Positions 42,967 to 51,152 of a DNA stretch of 64,000 bases are shown in pieces. Location: NCBI GenBank assembly GCA_947346365.1, contig CANAAV010000001.1, forward strand, positions 1 through 64,000. Direction: 5' to 3'. A program made the position numbers and the translations under genes. Numbering within the stretch: position 1 is the stretch's first letter; the number at the start of each line of letters is the position of its first letter. Source of the stretch: an uncultured Flavonifractor sp. Lineage in GTDB: Bacteria > Bacillota > Clostridia > Oscillospirales > Oscillospiraceae. The notes under the pieces were generated by a model. That model had not been told where the DNA came from and did not search any database. It saw only the letters and a list, made by a program, of their open reading frames with translations.

Positions 42967-43407
42967 ATGAAACACACACGCAAGAGCTGTACGGCCGTCT
43001 TTGCCGCAGTCGTGCTGGCGGCGGCTGTATCCGTCAGCGCCCTCGCCGCGGGGCCCTGCGCCCTGGACCACCGCCACAGCGCTTACTGCGGCGGTGGGGG
43101 CTGTTACAGCGGCAAGGTCTGCCGCCATTACAGCGCGTATCCCGCAAAGGGGGAGATCCCCGTGGCTCAGGGCTGGCTTGCCGCTGAGCGGGAGCCCGCC
43201 GGCCAGGCCTTGACACAGGTCCAGCCGGCCGCTGGGCAGCCCGCCCCCAGCTATGCCTGCCCCAACGGTCCGGACTGCCCCTACGGCGGCGTATGCGATC
43301 AGGACGGCGTATGCGTTTACGGCGGGAGCACCTGCCTTCCCAGCCCGAGGGGGCACCACGGCGGCGGCCATCACGCAGGTCATCACGGTTACGGCTGGGG
43401 GTGCTGA
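42967..43407 (+). CDS. Secreted Cys/His-rich protein
   Basis: The 146-residue product has a Sec signal peptide (SCTAVFAAVVLAAAVSVSAL ending in ALA-A). The mature part is rich in Cys, Gly and His: CALDHRHSAYCGGGGCYSGK, CPNGPDCPYGGVCDQDGVC, and the tail HHGGGHHAGHHGYGWGC. The clustered Cys and His suggest metal binding or disulfide stabilisation at the cell surface. I do not recognise a named family. It is the first gene of a probable operon with an ECF sigma factor and an anti-sigma factor that also ends in a His-rich tail. Confidence 0.8.
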   Translation: MKHTRKSCTAVFAAVVLAAAVSVSALAAGPCALDHRHSAYCGGGGCYSGKVCRHYSAYPAKGEIPVAQGWLAAEREPAGQALTQVQPAAGQPAPSYACPNGPDCPYGGVCDQDGVCVYGGSTCLPSPRGHHGGGHHAGHHGYGWGC

Positions 43408-43446
43408 GCGGAGGACCTGAGACAGGCTGGAGGGGGAAGTGGTCGT

Positions 43447-43926
43447 TTGCGGACGGAAGAGCAGGCCAATCAGGCGGTGGAAGAGTATGCCGATTTGGTG
43501 CGGCGGCTGTGCTTTATGCGCCTGAAAAACCGGGAGGATTCTGAGGACGTGTTCCAGACGGTGTTCCTGAAATATCTCCTCTATGACGGAACGTTTGAGA
43601 GCGCTGAGCATGAGAAGGCGTGGTTTATCCGGATTACCATCAATTCCTGCAAGGATTCCCTGCGCAGCGTGTTCCGCCGCCGGACCCTGCCCCTGGAGGT
43701 GCTTTCAGAGGAGGCTGCCGCCGTGCCGGAGGAGCACGGCGCCCTTCTGGAGGCGGTGCTGTCTCTGCCGGACCACTATAAGGACGCGATATATCTATTT
43801 TACTATGAGGGATATTCCGCCGTGGAAATTGCAGAGATCCTGGGCCGGAAGGAGAACACGGTTTACACCTGGCTTTCCCGCGGAAGGGCGCTGCTGCGCC
43901 GGCGGTTAGGGGGTGATTGCCTGTGA
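43447..43926 (+). CDS. ECF-type sigma-70 family RNA polymerase sigma factor
   Basis: The 159-residue protein has region 2 (YADLVRRLCFMRLKNREDSE, DVFQTVFLKYLL with the aromatic promoter-melting residues, KAWFIRITINSCKD) and region 4 (LPDHYKDAIYLFYYEGYSAV, EIAEILGRKENTVYTWLSRG). There is no region 3, as in ECF factors. The TTG start follows GGAGGGGGAAG. Its end overlaps the anti-sigma gene by 4 bases (GTGA), the usual coupling of sigma/anti-sigma pairs. Confidence 0.92.
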   Translation: MRTEEQANQAVEEYADLVRRLCFMRLKNREDSEDVFQTVFLKYLLYDGTFESAEHEKAWFIRITINSCKDSLRSVFRRRTLPLEVLSEEAAAVPEEHGALLEAVLSLPDHYKDAIYLFYYEGYSAVEIAEILGRKENTVYTWLSRGRALLRRRLGGDCL

Positions 43927-44633
43927 ACCAGCTGCAAGAGGCCCTGCGGGGCGTCGCCGCCACCCAGGAGCTCAAGGAATGGACCAGGCGGCGCCTGGTC
44001 CGGGAGCGCACCCGCCGCAGGAGCGCCGGAAGAAAGGGACTGGCTGCCGCCGTGTGCGCATGTCTGCTGTGCCTGCTGCTGGGGGCCGGGGGTTACCGCT
44101 TTTACATGTCCCCGGTGTCCTATATCAGCATTGATGTCAACCCATCCCTGGAGCTGGGGCTGAACGCCTTTGACCGGGTGGTGCAGACCGTGGCGTATAA
44201 CGATGGCGGCGACGAGATTGCCGCACGGCTCTCCCTTCAGAATATGCCTTACCAGCAAGCGGTAGATGAAGTGCTGTCCGACCAGGTTTTTCAAAGCTAC
44301 GCGGCCCAGGGGAACGGGGTTGTTTTTACGGTGGTGTCCGGCGACGGAGCACGCCTACAGGCAGGACTTGAGGGATGCTCTGGCTACTACGCCAGCGGAG
44401 GTCATTCCTATCTGGCGGACGCCCGCTGTCTGGACGAGGCCCACACGAATGGTCTCTCGGTGGGCAAATACCGGGCCTACCTGGAGCTGAGTGAATACGA
44501 CCCCAGCGTCACGGTGGACGACTGCCACCATATGAGCATGGGGGAGCTCCAGCAGCGGCTGGAGCAGTGCCATGAGGGCGCGCAGTCCACCCAGGGCCAT
44601 GGGCACGGTGAGCACCGGCACGGCCACAGTTGA
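43923..44633 (+). CDS. RsgI-like membrane anti-sigma factor with His-rich tail
   Basis: The 236-residue protein has a short basic cytoplasmic part (1-39), one membrane helix (about 40-58) and an extracellular domain that opens with SYISIDVNPSLELGLNAFDR. This matches the RsgI-type juxtamembrane domain; RsgI proteins are known to self-cleave at the Asn-Pro bond (here Asn73-Pro74) as a step in signalling. The middle contains several Cys (ARCLDEAH; DDCHHMSMGEL; EQCHEG) and the end is GHGHGEHRHGHS, a plausible metal-binding tail. It should hold the adjacent sigma factor inactive until an outside signal triggers proteolysis. A terminator follows. Confidence 0.83.
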   Translation: MNQLQEALRGVAATQELKEWTRRRLVRERTRRRSAGRKGLAAAVCACLLCLLLGAGGYRFYMSPVSYISIDVNPSLELGLNAFDRVVQTVAYNDGGDEIAARLSLQNMPYQQAVDEVLSDQVFQSYAAQGNGVVFTVVSGDGARLQAGLEGCSGYYASGGHSYLADARCLDEAHTNGLSVGKYRAYLELSEYDPSVTVDDCHHMSMGELQQRLEQCHEGAQSTQGHGHGEHRHGHS

Positions 44634-44658
44634 AAATCCGAATTTTAAATGGGACCAA

Positions 44659-44704
44659 CGCCCCCGAAGGACTGGAAATTCCGGTTTTTTCGGGGGCGCT
44701 TTTC
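44659..44704 (+). terminator. Terminator of the sigma/anti-sigma operon
   Basis: CGCCCCCGAA (44659-44668) pairs with TTCGGGGGCG (44689-44698), followed by CTTTTCC. Confidence 0.85.
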
Positions 44705-44836
44705 CCGTTCTAGCGGAATAGCTTTGGGCATTTTCACAATTTTCAGGCGGGAGAGAAACATACCCTATGCACCCGCCCCGTTTTGGTGTATACTGTTCGC
44801 GGTACGCATAAAGCTATATTGAGGAGGCATCCTGTC

Positions 44837-46168
44837 ATGTTTGATTTAAATCTGTCTAATTTGACGCCTTTCCTGCCGGAGGACTGGCTGAGCAGCCGCG
44901 CCGGGGCCTTGGAGCAGGCCCGGACCATGCTGGAAGAGGGCAACGGCCCCGGGGGGGATTTTACCGGGTGGGTCCATCTGCCCCGGGACTATGACAAAGA
45001 GGAGTTTGCCCGCATTCAGGCTGCCGCCGGGCGAATCCGCCAGGACTCCCAGGCCCTGGTGGTCATCGGCATCGGCGGCTCGTACCTGGGGGCCCGGGCG
45101 GTAGTGGAGACGCTCCACTCCCCCAGCTTCAATTTGACGAAAAAGGACGGCCCCGCAATCTACTTCGCCGGCTGCGGACTGTCCTCCGACGCCCTTGCCG
45201 AGGTGATCGGCCAGGTCAAGGACGTGGATTTCTCGGTCAATGTCATCTCTAAATCGGGAACTACCACCGAGCCCGCCGTGGCCTTCCGCATCTTTAAGGC
45301 CCTGCTGGAGGAAAAATACGGGAAAGAGGGAGCCCGCAGGCGCATCTATGCCACCACCGACGCCAAGCGCGGGGCCCTGAAGGGTCTGGCCGACGGGGAG
45401 GGCTATGAGGAATTCGTGGTGCCCGACGCAGTAGGCGGGCGCTATTCGGTGCTCACCGCCGTGGGACTGCTGCCTATCGCCTGCGCGGGGATTGATATTG
45501 CCGCCTTGATGGACGGAGCCGCCGCCGCCATGGAGGAGCTGTCCAAGCCGGGCTTGGACAACCCGGCCTGGCGGTATGCCGCCGCCCGGCACGGCCTGTA
45601 CTGTTCCGGTAAAAAGGTAGAGCTGCTGGCCTGCTATGAGCCGGCCTTCCGGTTTTTTGCCGAGTGGTGGAAGCAGCTCTACGGCGAGAGTGAAGGCAAA
45701 GAGAATAAGGGCATTCTACCCGCCAGCGTGGAGTTTACCGCCGATTTACACTCCATGGGTCAGTATATCCAGCAGGGTGAGCGGATGATTTTTGAGACGG
45801 TAGTCCGGTTTGCCCATTCTTTGGAGGAGATCAAAATTCCCAACGACCCGGAGAATGTGGACGGACTGAATTTCCTGTCCGGCAAGCCCTTGTCGTTTGT
45901 GGCGGAAAAGGCTTTCCAGGGAGTGGTGCTGGCCCATGTGGACGGCGGCGTGCCCAATATCCTGCTGAGCGTGGACCGGCGGGATGCGCGCACTCTGGGC
46001 GCTTTGATTTATTTCTTTGAGTATGCCTGCGGCCTGTCCGGCTATCTGCTGGGGGTCAACCCCTTTGACCAGCCCGGCGTGGAGGCTTATAAAAACAACA
46101 TGTACGCCCTGCTGGGCAAGCCCGGGTATGAAGCGCGCAAGAAAGAGCTGGAGGAGCGCTTAGGGTAA
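44837..46168 (+). CDS. pgi: Glucose-6-phosphate isomerase
   Basis: The 443-residue enzyme interconverts glucose 6-phosphate and fructose 6-phosphate. It shows [17 protein letters not shown], the sugar-phosphate-binding [39 protein letters not shown] and the C-terminal catalytic region [20 protein letters not shown]. The length is typical of the short Firmicutes type. GAGGAGG upstream of the ATG at 44837 decides the start. The last 54 bases of the gene recur 197 bp downstream at 46312-46365. Confidence 0.96.
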   Translation: MFDLNLSNLTPFLPEDWLSSRAGALEQARTMLEEGNGPGGDFTGWVHLPRDYDKEEFARIQAAAGRIRQDSQALVVIGIGGSYLGARAVVETLHSPSFNLTKKDGPAIYFAGCGLSSDALAEVIGQVKDVDFSVNVISKSGTTTEPAVAFRIFKALLEEKYGKEGARRRIYATTDAKRGALKGLADGEGYEEFVVPDAVGGRYSVLTAVGLLPIACAGIDIAALMDGAAAAMEELSKPGLDNPAWRYAAARHGLYCSGKKVELLACYEPAFRFFAEWWKQLYGESEGKENKGILPASVEFTADLHSMGQYIQQGERMIFETVVRFAHSLEEIKIPNDPENVDGLNFLSGKPLSFVAEKAFQGVVLAHVDGGVPNILLSVDRRDARTLGALIYFFEYACGLSGYLLGVNPFDQPGVEAYKNNMYALLGKPGYEARKKELEERLG

Positions 46169-46365
46169 AGGGGAGGCAATGGAGCCCCGCTTGCCCAGCG
46201 GGACCCGCCGCAAGGCGGGACGGCGCGCAGCGCCGGAGGGCGGCGGAATTGAGTTGCGCCGCCCGCAGATGAAAAAAAGGGGTCCCCATGAAATGGAAGA
46301 TTTCATGGGGAGGCAAGCCCGGATATGAAGCGCGCAAGAAAGAGCTGGAGGAGCGCTTAAGGTAA
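46115..46365. repeat. Duplicated 3' end of pgi flanking a 143-bp insert
   Basis: Bases 46115-46168 (end and stop of pgi) are repeated at 46312-46365 with two mismatches. The 143 bp between them are GC-rich and contain the perfect hairpin CCCCATGAAAT/ATTTCATGGGG near the right edge. The intact gene is the left copy. The structure looks like an insertion that duplicated its target, or a local amplification. Confidence 0.75.
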
Positions 46366-46508
46366 GGCGGCCGGTAAGCCGTTGGAGCGAATCTGGACGT
46401 GAATTTTTCGTTAATTTTCACAATCCGGTTGCAATTCCGCGTCAAAAATGGTAACATGGAAGCATCGGACCGGAGAATGCTCCGGCGGACTAAGAAGGAG
46501 TGATAACT

Positions 46509-46922
46509 ATGGTGAGAGTGATCATGGGCGTCAAGGGCACCGGCAAGACCAAGCAGATGATCGAACTCATTAATTCCGCTGTTCACAGCGAGGACGGCAG
46601 TGTTGTCTGCATTGAGCGCGGGCCTAAGCTGACCTATGACATCCATTATAAGATCCGCCTGGTGGAAGCCAGCCATTACGATATGAAGGACTTCGAATTC
46701 TTGAAGGGCTTCATCAGCGGTCTGTATGCGGGCAACTATGACACCACGTATATCTTTATTGACAGTCTGACTAAGATTGTCCCGTCCGACCCCGGCGACC
46801 CCGCCGTGGAGGATTTCCTGGACTGGCTGAACCGCTTCTCCGACAAAAACAATATCAAGTTTACCGTTACGATCAGTGCCGACGCCTCTTTGGCGACCGA
46901 CGGCGTGAAGAAATATTTTTAA
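46509..46922 (+). CDS. Small P-loop protein of unknown function
   Basis: The 137-residue protein begins with a Walker A motif (MVRVIMGVKGTGKTKQMIEL). It has hydrophobic strands VVCIERG and YDTTYIFIDSLTKI, the latter a Walker B-like strand, and no further domain. It therefore looks like a minimal stand-alone nucleotide-binding protein. AAGAAGGAG eight bases upstream sets the ATG at 46509. A hairpin belonging to dispersed repeat A directly follows the stop and probably acts as terminator. I do not recognise a characterised family. Confidence 0.8.
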   Translation: MVRVIMGVKGTGKTKQMIELINSAVHSEDGSVVCIERGPKLTYDIHYKIRLVEASHYDMKDFEFLKGFISGLYAGNYDTTYIFIDSLTKIVPSDPGDPAVEDFLDWLNRFSDKNNIKFTVTISADASLATDGVKKYF

Positions 46923-46935
46923 TTCCAGAGACAGC

Positions 46936-47192
46936 CTGAGGGCCGCGGCATATGCCGCGGCCCTCAGGCTGTCGAAAAAGGCTTTGCCTTTTTCGACAGC
47001 GGGGATGCAGCCCGGCCGCGCGCAGTCGCTGTCCGCCATTGGCGGACAGTTCCCACACTTGCGGGCTGAGAGGTGTTTTCTCCGACGCGCATGCCGCCGG
47101 AGAAAACGGATTTTAATGTTTTCCCGCCTGCGGGCGGGAACTCTGCGAGGTTTTTTCGACAAGCTGAGGGCCGCGGCATATGCCGCGGCCCT
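46936..47192. repeat. Dispersed intergenic repeat, copy A, with duplicated flanking hairpins
   Basis: An identical 29-bp hairpin sequence lies at both ends (46936-46964 and 47164-47192; core GGGCCGCGGCATATGCCGCG). The 199 bp between are homologous to copy B at 53320-53522: both have CTGTCGAAAAAG near the left, a TGTCCG-loop-CGGACA stem, GTGTTTTCT-CGACGC, GCCGGAGAAAAC and an AACTCTG-TTTTTT right end. The flanking hairpins differ between copies but are identical within each copy, as target duplications would be. Confidence 0.8.
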
Positions 47193-47570
47193 TTCATTGT
47201 GAAGAAGAAAACCACGGGCTATGCCCGAGGAGCCAAAAAGGCTATGCCTATGCGGAGAAAAAGGATGTAAAGAAAGTAATATGGTTGAGTATAGGCATAA
47301 ATATAGGGATTAAGAGCTAAAGAGGCGATTTGAATGGGAAAAAGTCTCGACGAGACGAAAAGACTGCACCCCGCCGCCGATTAAATCGGCAGCAGGGCAC
47401 AGATGCAGTAGAAATAAAATTCAGGAGCCTTTAGGCTCTGCCAGTAAAAGCCCCTTATAGGGGCAGTGCAAGCCACCCGTTATACGGGTGGTCTTGACTT
47501 AAGTGCTGTAGCTGCCGGAGACAATGAGGTACGGCCTCGCAGGACCGCCAGAGGTAGGAGAGAGATTGTA
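47193..47570. other. Gene-free 380 bp with three tandem hairpins (IS200/IS605-end-like)
   Basis: Three hairpins follow one another: GAGCCT/AGGCTC (47425-47438), GCCCCT/AGGGGC (47450-47464) and CCACCCG/CGGGTGG (47473-47491), the last followed by TCTTGACTT. The last hairpin and its context resemble the ends of IS200/IS605-type elements. No transposase or TnpB frame is present, so it would be a remnant or a non-autonomous derivative. GTCTCG-A-CGAGAC lies at 47344-47356. Confidence 0.4.
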
Positions 47571-47627
47571 TTGACAGCGCGCGAATTCGTGGTATAATAG
47601 TTCGAAATTAAACATTTTAATTTTGAA
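47571..47627 (+). promoter_or_regulatory. Promoter and operator of the marR-tauE operon
   Basis: TTGACA (47571-47576) and TATAAT (47593-47598) are 16 bp apart, both perfect consensus. The dyad TTCGAAATTAAA / TTTAATTTTGAA (47601-47627) covers the start site and should bind the MarR protein. Confidence 0.88.
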
Positions 47628-47645
47628 CGAGTAGAGGTGAATGCT

Positions 47646-48080
47646 ATGCAGAAAGGGTCCGATTTTTTTCATTTGGTCCAGCTGGCAAAGCGCCGCTATG
47701 CGGATGCGCTGCGCCCGGTAGAACAGGCCCATGGCCTGACCCGCAATGAAATCGACGTGCTGCTCTTTTTGGCAAACAACCCGGGATATGACACCGCGCG
47801 AGATATTGTAGAGCTGCGCGCGCTGACCAAATCCCACGTGTGTAAATCTGTGGACAGCCTGGTCCGCCGGGGATTTCTGGCCGGGAGGCAGGATGGACGG
47901 GACAGGAGGTGTGTGCGATTGTCTATTCTGCCCGCCGCAGGGGGCGCGGTGGAAGAGGCCAGACAGGCGCAGCAGCATTTTTTTCAGATGCTTTACCGGG
48001 GAATTCCGCCGCAGGAGTGCAGGGCAATGGAGCGGATGCTGGAGCGGCTGGCTGACAATCTGAAGGAAGGAGGCGAATGA
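47646..48080 (+). CDS. MarR-family transcriptional regulator
   Basis: The 144-residue winged-helix protein starts MQKGSDFFHLVQLAKRRYAD. Its DNA-binding part is DTARDIVELRALTKSHVCKS with the wing AGRQDGRDRRCVRLSILP. The ATG at 47646 is preferred to the GTG at 47637 because AGAGGTG lies six bases before it. It overlaps the next gene (ATGA) and sits behind a consensus promoter with an overlapping palindrome, so it probably represses itself and the TauE/SafE transporter. Confidence 0.88.
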   Translation: MQKGSDFFHLVQLAKRRYADALRPVEQAHGLTRNEIDVLLFLANNPGYDTARDIVELRALTKSHVCKSVDSLVRRGFLAGRQDGRDRRCVRLSILPAAGGAVEEARQAQQHFFQMLYRGIPPQECRAMERMLERLADNLKEGGE

Positions 48081-48850
48081 CAATGGTAAAGCTGATCGTC
48101 TGTATGATTGCCGGGCTGGGGGCCGGTGTGGGAACAGGGTTGGCCGGTCTTTCCGCCGCCGCGGTGATTTCCCCCATGCTGATTACCTTTCTGGATTTCC
48201 CTGCCTATGAGGCGGTGGGCATCGCTTTGGCGTCGGATGTGCTGGCCTCGGCGGTGTCGGCCTATACCTACGGAAAAAATAAAAACCTGGATGTGAAAAA
48301 CGGCCTGATTATGCTCTGTGCAGTGCTGGTCTTTACCGTGGCGGGCAGCTTTGTGGCGGACCTGATGCCCAACACCGCCATGGGCGGTTTTTCGGTGTTT
48401 ATGACCCTGCTGCTGGGCATTAAATTCATTGTCCGCCCCGTTATGACAGCCAGGGAGGTTCAGGCGGAAAAAACCAGGCGGCAGAAAATAGTACAGTCTA
48501 TCCTGTGTGGGAGTATGGTGGGCTTTATCTGCGGTTTTGTGGGCGCGGGGGGCGGCATGATGATGCTGCTGGCGCTTACCAGCGTGCTGGGCTATGAGCT
48601 TAAGACCGCCGTAGGGACCAGCGTATTTATCATGGCTTTTACCGCCTTTACCGGCGCGGTGTCCCATGTGGTCATCGGCGGGATGCCGGACCTGTTTGCC
48701 CTGGGCGTGTGCGTCGCGGCTACCCTGGCTGGGGCCAGGGGATCGGCAGTGTTTGCCAACCGTGCCGCGCCGGCTGCGCTCAACCGTATTACCGGCGTAG
48801 TTCTCGCAGTGCTGGGTGCGGCTATGCTGGCGGTGCGAATTTTCCTGTGA
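48077..48850 (+). CDS. TauE/SafE-family (TSUP) anion exporter
   Basis: The 257-residue membrane protein has about eight helices in two similar halves, each with a Gly-rich entry (GLGAGVGTGLAGLSAAAVIS and GFICGFVGAGGGMMMLLALT) as in TSUP carriers. These export sulfite, sulfoacetate or related organic anions. It is co-translated with the MarR regulator, which suggests ligand-induced export; the substrate is unknown. Confidence 0.88.
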   Translation: MTMVKLIVCMIAGLGAGVGTGLAGLSAAAVISPMLITFLDFPAYEAVGIALASDVLASAVSAYTYGKNKNLDVKNGLIMLCAVLVFTVAGSFVADLMPNTAMGGFSVFMTLLLGIKFIVRPVMTAREVQAEKTRRQKIVQSILCGSMVGFICGFVGAGGGMMMLLALTSVLGYELKTAVGTSVFIMAFTAFTGAVSHVVIGGMPDLFALGVCVAATLAGARGSAVFANRAAPAALNRITGVVLAVLGAAMLAVRIFL

Positions 48851-48862
48851 AGGCCAGACGGA

Positions 48863-49038
48863 CCGCTAGGCCTTGTTTGAAAATGGTTAGCACTTCCAGA
48901 CGACGGCGGGCCTTTTTCCGCCTGGACAGCGACAGTTCTCCTTGGAATCCGTCAGGATTCCTGCGTCAAAACCCCTTGCCAGTCGAAAAAAATCCTCGCC
49001 GGCGGCCATATTGCTAATGGTGAAACAAGGTCTAGCGG
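48863..49038. repeat. MITE-like element with 27-30-bp imperfect terminal inverted repeats
   Basis: The left end CCGCTAGGCCTTGTTTGAAA (48863 on) is inverted at the right end (49012-49038, reverse complement CCGCTAGACCTTGTTTCACC). Both continue to a TTAGCA/TGCTAA inner edge. The 176-bp unit has no coding frame. It lies just after the transporter gene. Confidence 0.65.
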
Positions 49039-49124
49039 GAACAATAACTTTTCCGCCAAACTCTTTCCTTTCAGCGCGAATGTACCGATAATATAAAAAA
49101 GAGCAAAAAAGGGAGGGGACGGCA

Positions 49125-49844
49125 ATGGGCGCAATGGCGGTTTCCGGAGTGGGGCAGACGCCGCCCCAGCCGGTGGTGGAACAGCGGCAGGCATACGCTG
49201 CCGTGCCTTTGAGCGAGAGGGAGAACGCGTATAAAAGCCTGCCTGAAATGATGCAGGAGGCCAGGGAAAAGGCGGAGGAGCAGAGAAAGCGCCTTCAAGT
49301 AAAGACTCCCGTCCGGTATGGGGATGCGCCTATGGAGGCCTATGCCCGCCTGTCGCGGGCCAGGAACGCGGCGGAGGTCAATGCGGCCGCTGGCTATGCC
49401 CGGCGCAGGATGATTCAATTCAAAGCGGCTAAGGGCCGGGACAAGGAAAATGCGGAACAGATTCAGGCCGCCATCAACCAGCTGCAAAAAGCGGTAACGC
49501 GGGCGGGCCGGAAGAAGCGGGATTTAGAGCGGGAAAAGCTGGCCGACGTCCGGCGGACCAAGCTGGAGCGGGAGAACCAGACCCGTCAGGCCCAGCGGTT
49601 GCGCCAGGAGCTCAGCCGTAAAAAAACCATGCGCAAGATTCGAGAGGGAGGATATCTCCGGGAAGCGGAAATTGACAGCCGCCAGCAAACCCAGCTTGCC
49701 GCCACCCGGATGGAGCTGCGGGCGCAGGCGCAGGCGCTGGCAGAGGCTGTGGGCCCCTCAATAGATGCGGCCGTGCAGCAGTATACGGTCCAGGCGGCGG
49801 CTGCGGCGCCGGTCTCCGGAGGAGAGATCAGCGTGCAGGCGTAG
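49125..49844 (+). CDS. Charged coiled-coil protein of unknown function
   Basis: The 239-residue soluble protein has no signal peptide. The middle (about 75-200) is almost continuous helix with heptad character and abundant Lys, Arg, Glu and Gln (KRDLEREKLADVRRTKLERE; RQAQRLRQELSRKKTMRKI). A variable N-terminus and an Ala/Val/Gln-rich C-terminus flank it. GGGAGGGGA precedes the ATG. A strong terminator follows 16 bp after the stop. I do not recognise a family; it could be a structural or spore-related protein. Confidence 0.78.
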   Translation: MGAMAVSGVGQTPPQPVVEQRQAYAAVPLSERENAYKSLPEMMQEAREKAEEQRKRLQVKTPVRYGDAPMEAYARLSRARNAAEVNAAAGYARRRMIQFKAAKGRDKENAEQIQAAINQLQKAVTRAGRKKRDLEREKLADVRRTKLERENQTRQAQRLRQELSRKKTMRKIREGGYLREAEIDSRQQTQLAATRMELRAQAQALAEAVGPSIDAAVQQYTVQAAAAAPVSGGEISVQA

Positions 49845-49860
49845 TGGAAGCAAAGCAAGA

Positions 49861-49900
49861 AACCGGCCCCCTGCGGTATTTCGCAGGGGGCCGGTTTTGT
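49861..49900. terminator. Bidirectional terminator
   Basis: AACCGGCCCCCTGCG (49861-49875) pairs with CGCAGGGGGCCGGTT (49882-49896), with T-rich sequence on both strands. It separates the plus-strand coiled-coil gene from the minus-strand Ig-like gene. Confidence 0.88.
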
Positions 49901-49970
49901 CACGCTGCCGGTTGGTGAAAAGGCACAGGGGGCGTGGGCGGAGAGATCAGCGCCTTGCCCGTAAAACGGG

Positions 49971-51053
49971 TCAGCTGCTCTTTCCCCGGACAATGCAGGT
50001 CAAGGTTTGTCCATCTACCGTGCAGGTGAGGGTGGTGCTGCCGGGACCGGCATAGGTGACCGTGCCGTCGCTGGATACGGTGGCGACAGAGGTGTTGCCG
50101 ATACTCCAAGAGGGCGTACCAGAATTGCCGCTGACTTTGATCCGGTAGCTCTCGCCAGGCACCAGGGTAAAGTCGCTGCGGCTGAGGGACAGCGCGGCGC
50201 TGCCGCTGCCGGAGGAGCCGGCGCTGCTACCGGTGTTGCCGCTGGGAGCGGCTGTGCCGGAGCCGCCGTTTGTGACCGTATTATGTACCCGGCAGGTCTG
50301 GGACACACCGCCGGCCATAGTGGCAGTGATGGTGACAGTGCCGGTTTTGGAGCCGTGGCTGACAGTTCCGTTGCTGTCTACCGAGGCGATATCCGGGTTG
50401 CTGCTGGTCCAGGTGATGGTGCCGGTGGTGCCCGCGGGGGTGAAGGTAACTTTAAGAGTGATCGGGGCGGGCCACTGGTCGCTGAGGGTGAATTCACTCT
50501 TGTTAAGCGTAAAGTCCGTGGCCGTTTGACTGGCGGGGACATTGGGCGTAGGCGGCGCGGAGGGCGGCGCGGAGGGCGGTGTGGAATTGGCGGGGATGGG
50601 GGGCGCCGTGCTGTCCGGCGTACCGGAAGCGTCCGGCGCGGCGGTCGGCGTATTTGCCGGGGTAGGTGAGGGGAGCCGGGCGGGCTGAGTGCTGGCAGGC
50701 GGCGTGGGGCCCTCCGGAAGAGTGGTCTTTCCCCGGTCTACCAGGGGTTTGATGATAGAGATGACGATGATGACCGCCGCGACAATAAGGGCCAAAGAGA
50801 CTACGGTGAAAAAGATATTCAGAGGAGAGGGGCTGCCGCCATAGCCGCCGCCCCGGCTGTTGTTAGGGCGGGGGGAGCCCACCAGGCGCTTCCCGCCCCG
50901 GAGGCGGATGGTCTCCTCATCGTCATAATAGCCGCTCTCGTCGTCTGCCTCGTCGCAGAAAGGACAGCGTTTATAAGAAGAGGCGTAATCTTCCCCGCAG
51001 TGCTCACAGTGGATCATCCTGGGCCGCTGCCCATCAGTGCGCTTGGTTGCCAT
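49971..51053 (-). CDS. Membrane protein with zinc ribbon and two bacterial Ig-like (Big2) domains
   Basis: The 360-residue protein starts with a cytoplasmic zinc ribbon (CEHCGEDYASSYKRCPFCDE) and an acidic stretch. A transmembrane helix follows near 85-105 (NIFFTVVSLALIVAAVIIVI), then a long Pro/Ala/Ser/Thr-rich linker. Two Big2-type domains end it: TITWTSSNPDIASVDSNGTV and TPSWSIGNTSVATVSSDGTV. The Ig domains are therefore outside and the ribbon inside. The ATG at 51051-51053 follows GGAGGG. The function is unknown; it is possibly a sensor or wall-spanning anchor. Confidence 0.85.
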   Translation of the reverse strand: MATKRTDGQRPRMIHCEHCGEDYASSYKRCPFCDEADDESGYYDDEETIRLRGGKRLVGSPRPNNSRGGGYGGSPSPLNIFFTVVSLALIVAAVIIVISIIKPLVDRGKTTLPEGPTPPASTQPARLPSPTPANTPTAAPDASGTPDSTAPPIPANSTPPSAPPSAPPTPNVPASQTATDFTLNKSEFTLSDQWPAPITLKVTFTPAGTTGTITWTSSNPDIASVDSNGTVSHGSKTGTVTITATMAGGVSQTCRVHNTVTNGGSGTAAPSGNTGSSAGSSGSGSAALSLSRSDFTLVPGESYRIKVSGNSGTPSWSIGNTSVATVSSDGTVTYAGPGSTTLTCTVDGQTLTCIVRGKSS

Positions 51054-51152
51054 AAGGGTATCCCTCCAATTTGACATGCTTCGTGACCATTTTACACGCT
51101 GAGACCGAAACAGTCAACGGCAGAAGGGAAAATTTTTATGTTTACCTGTATA

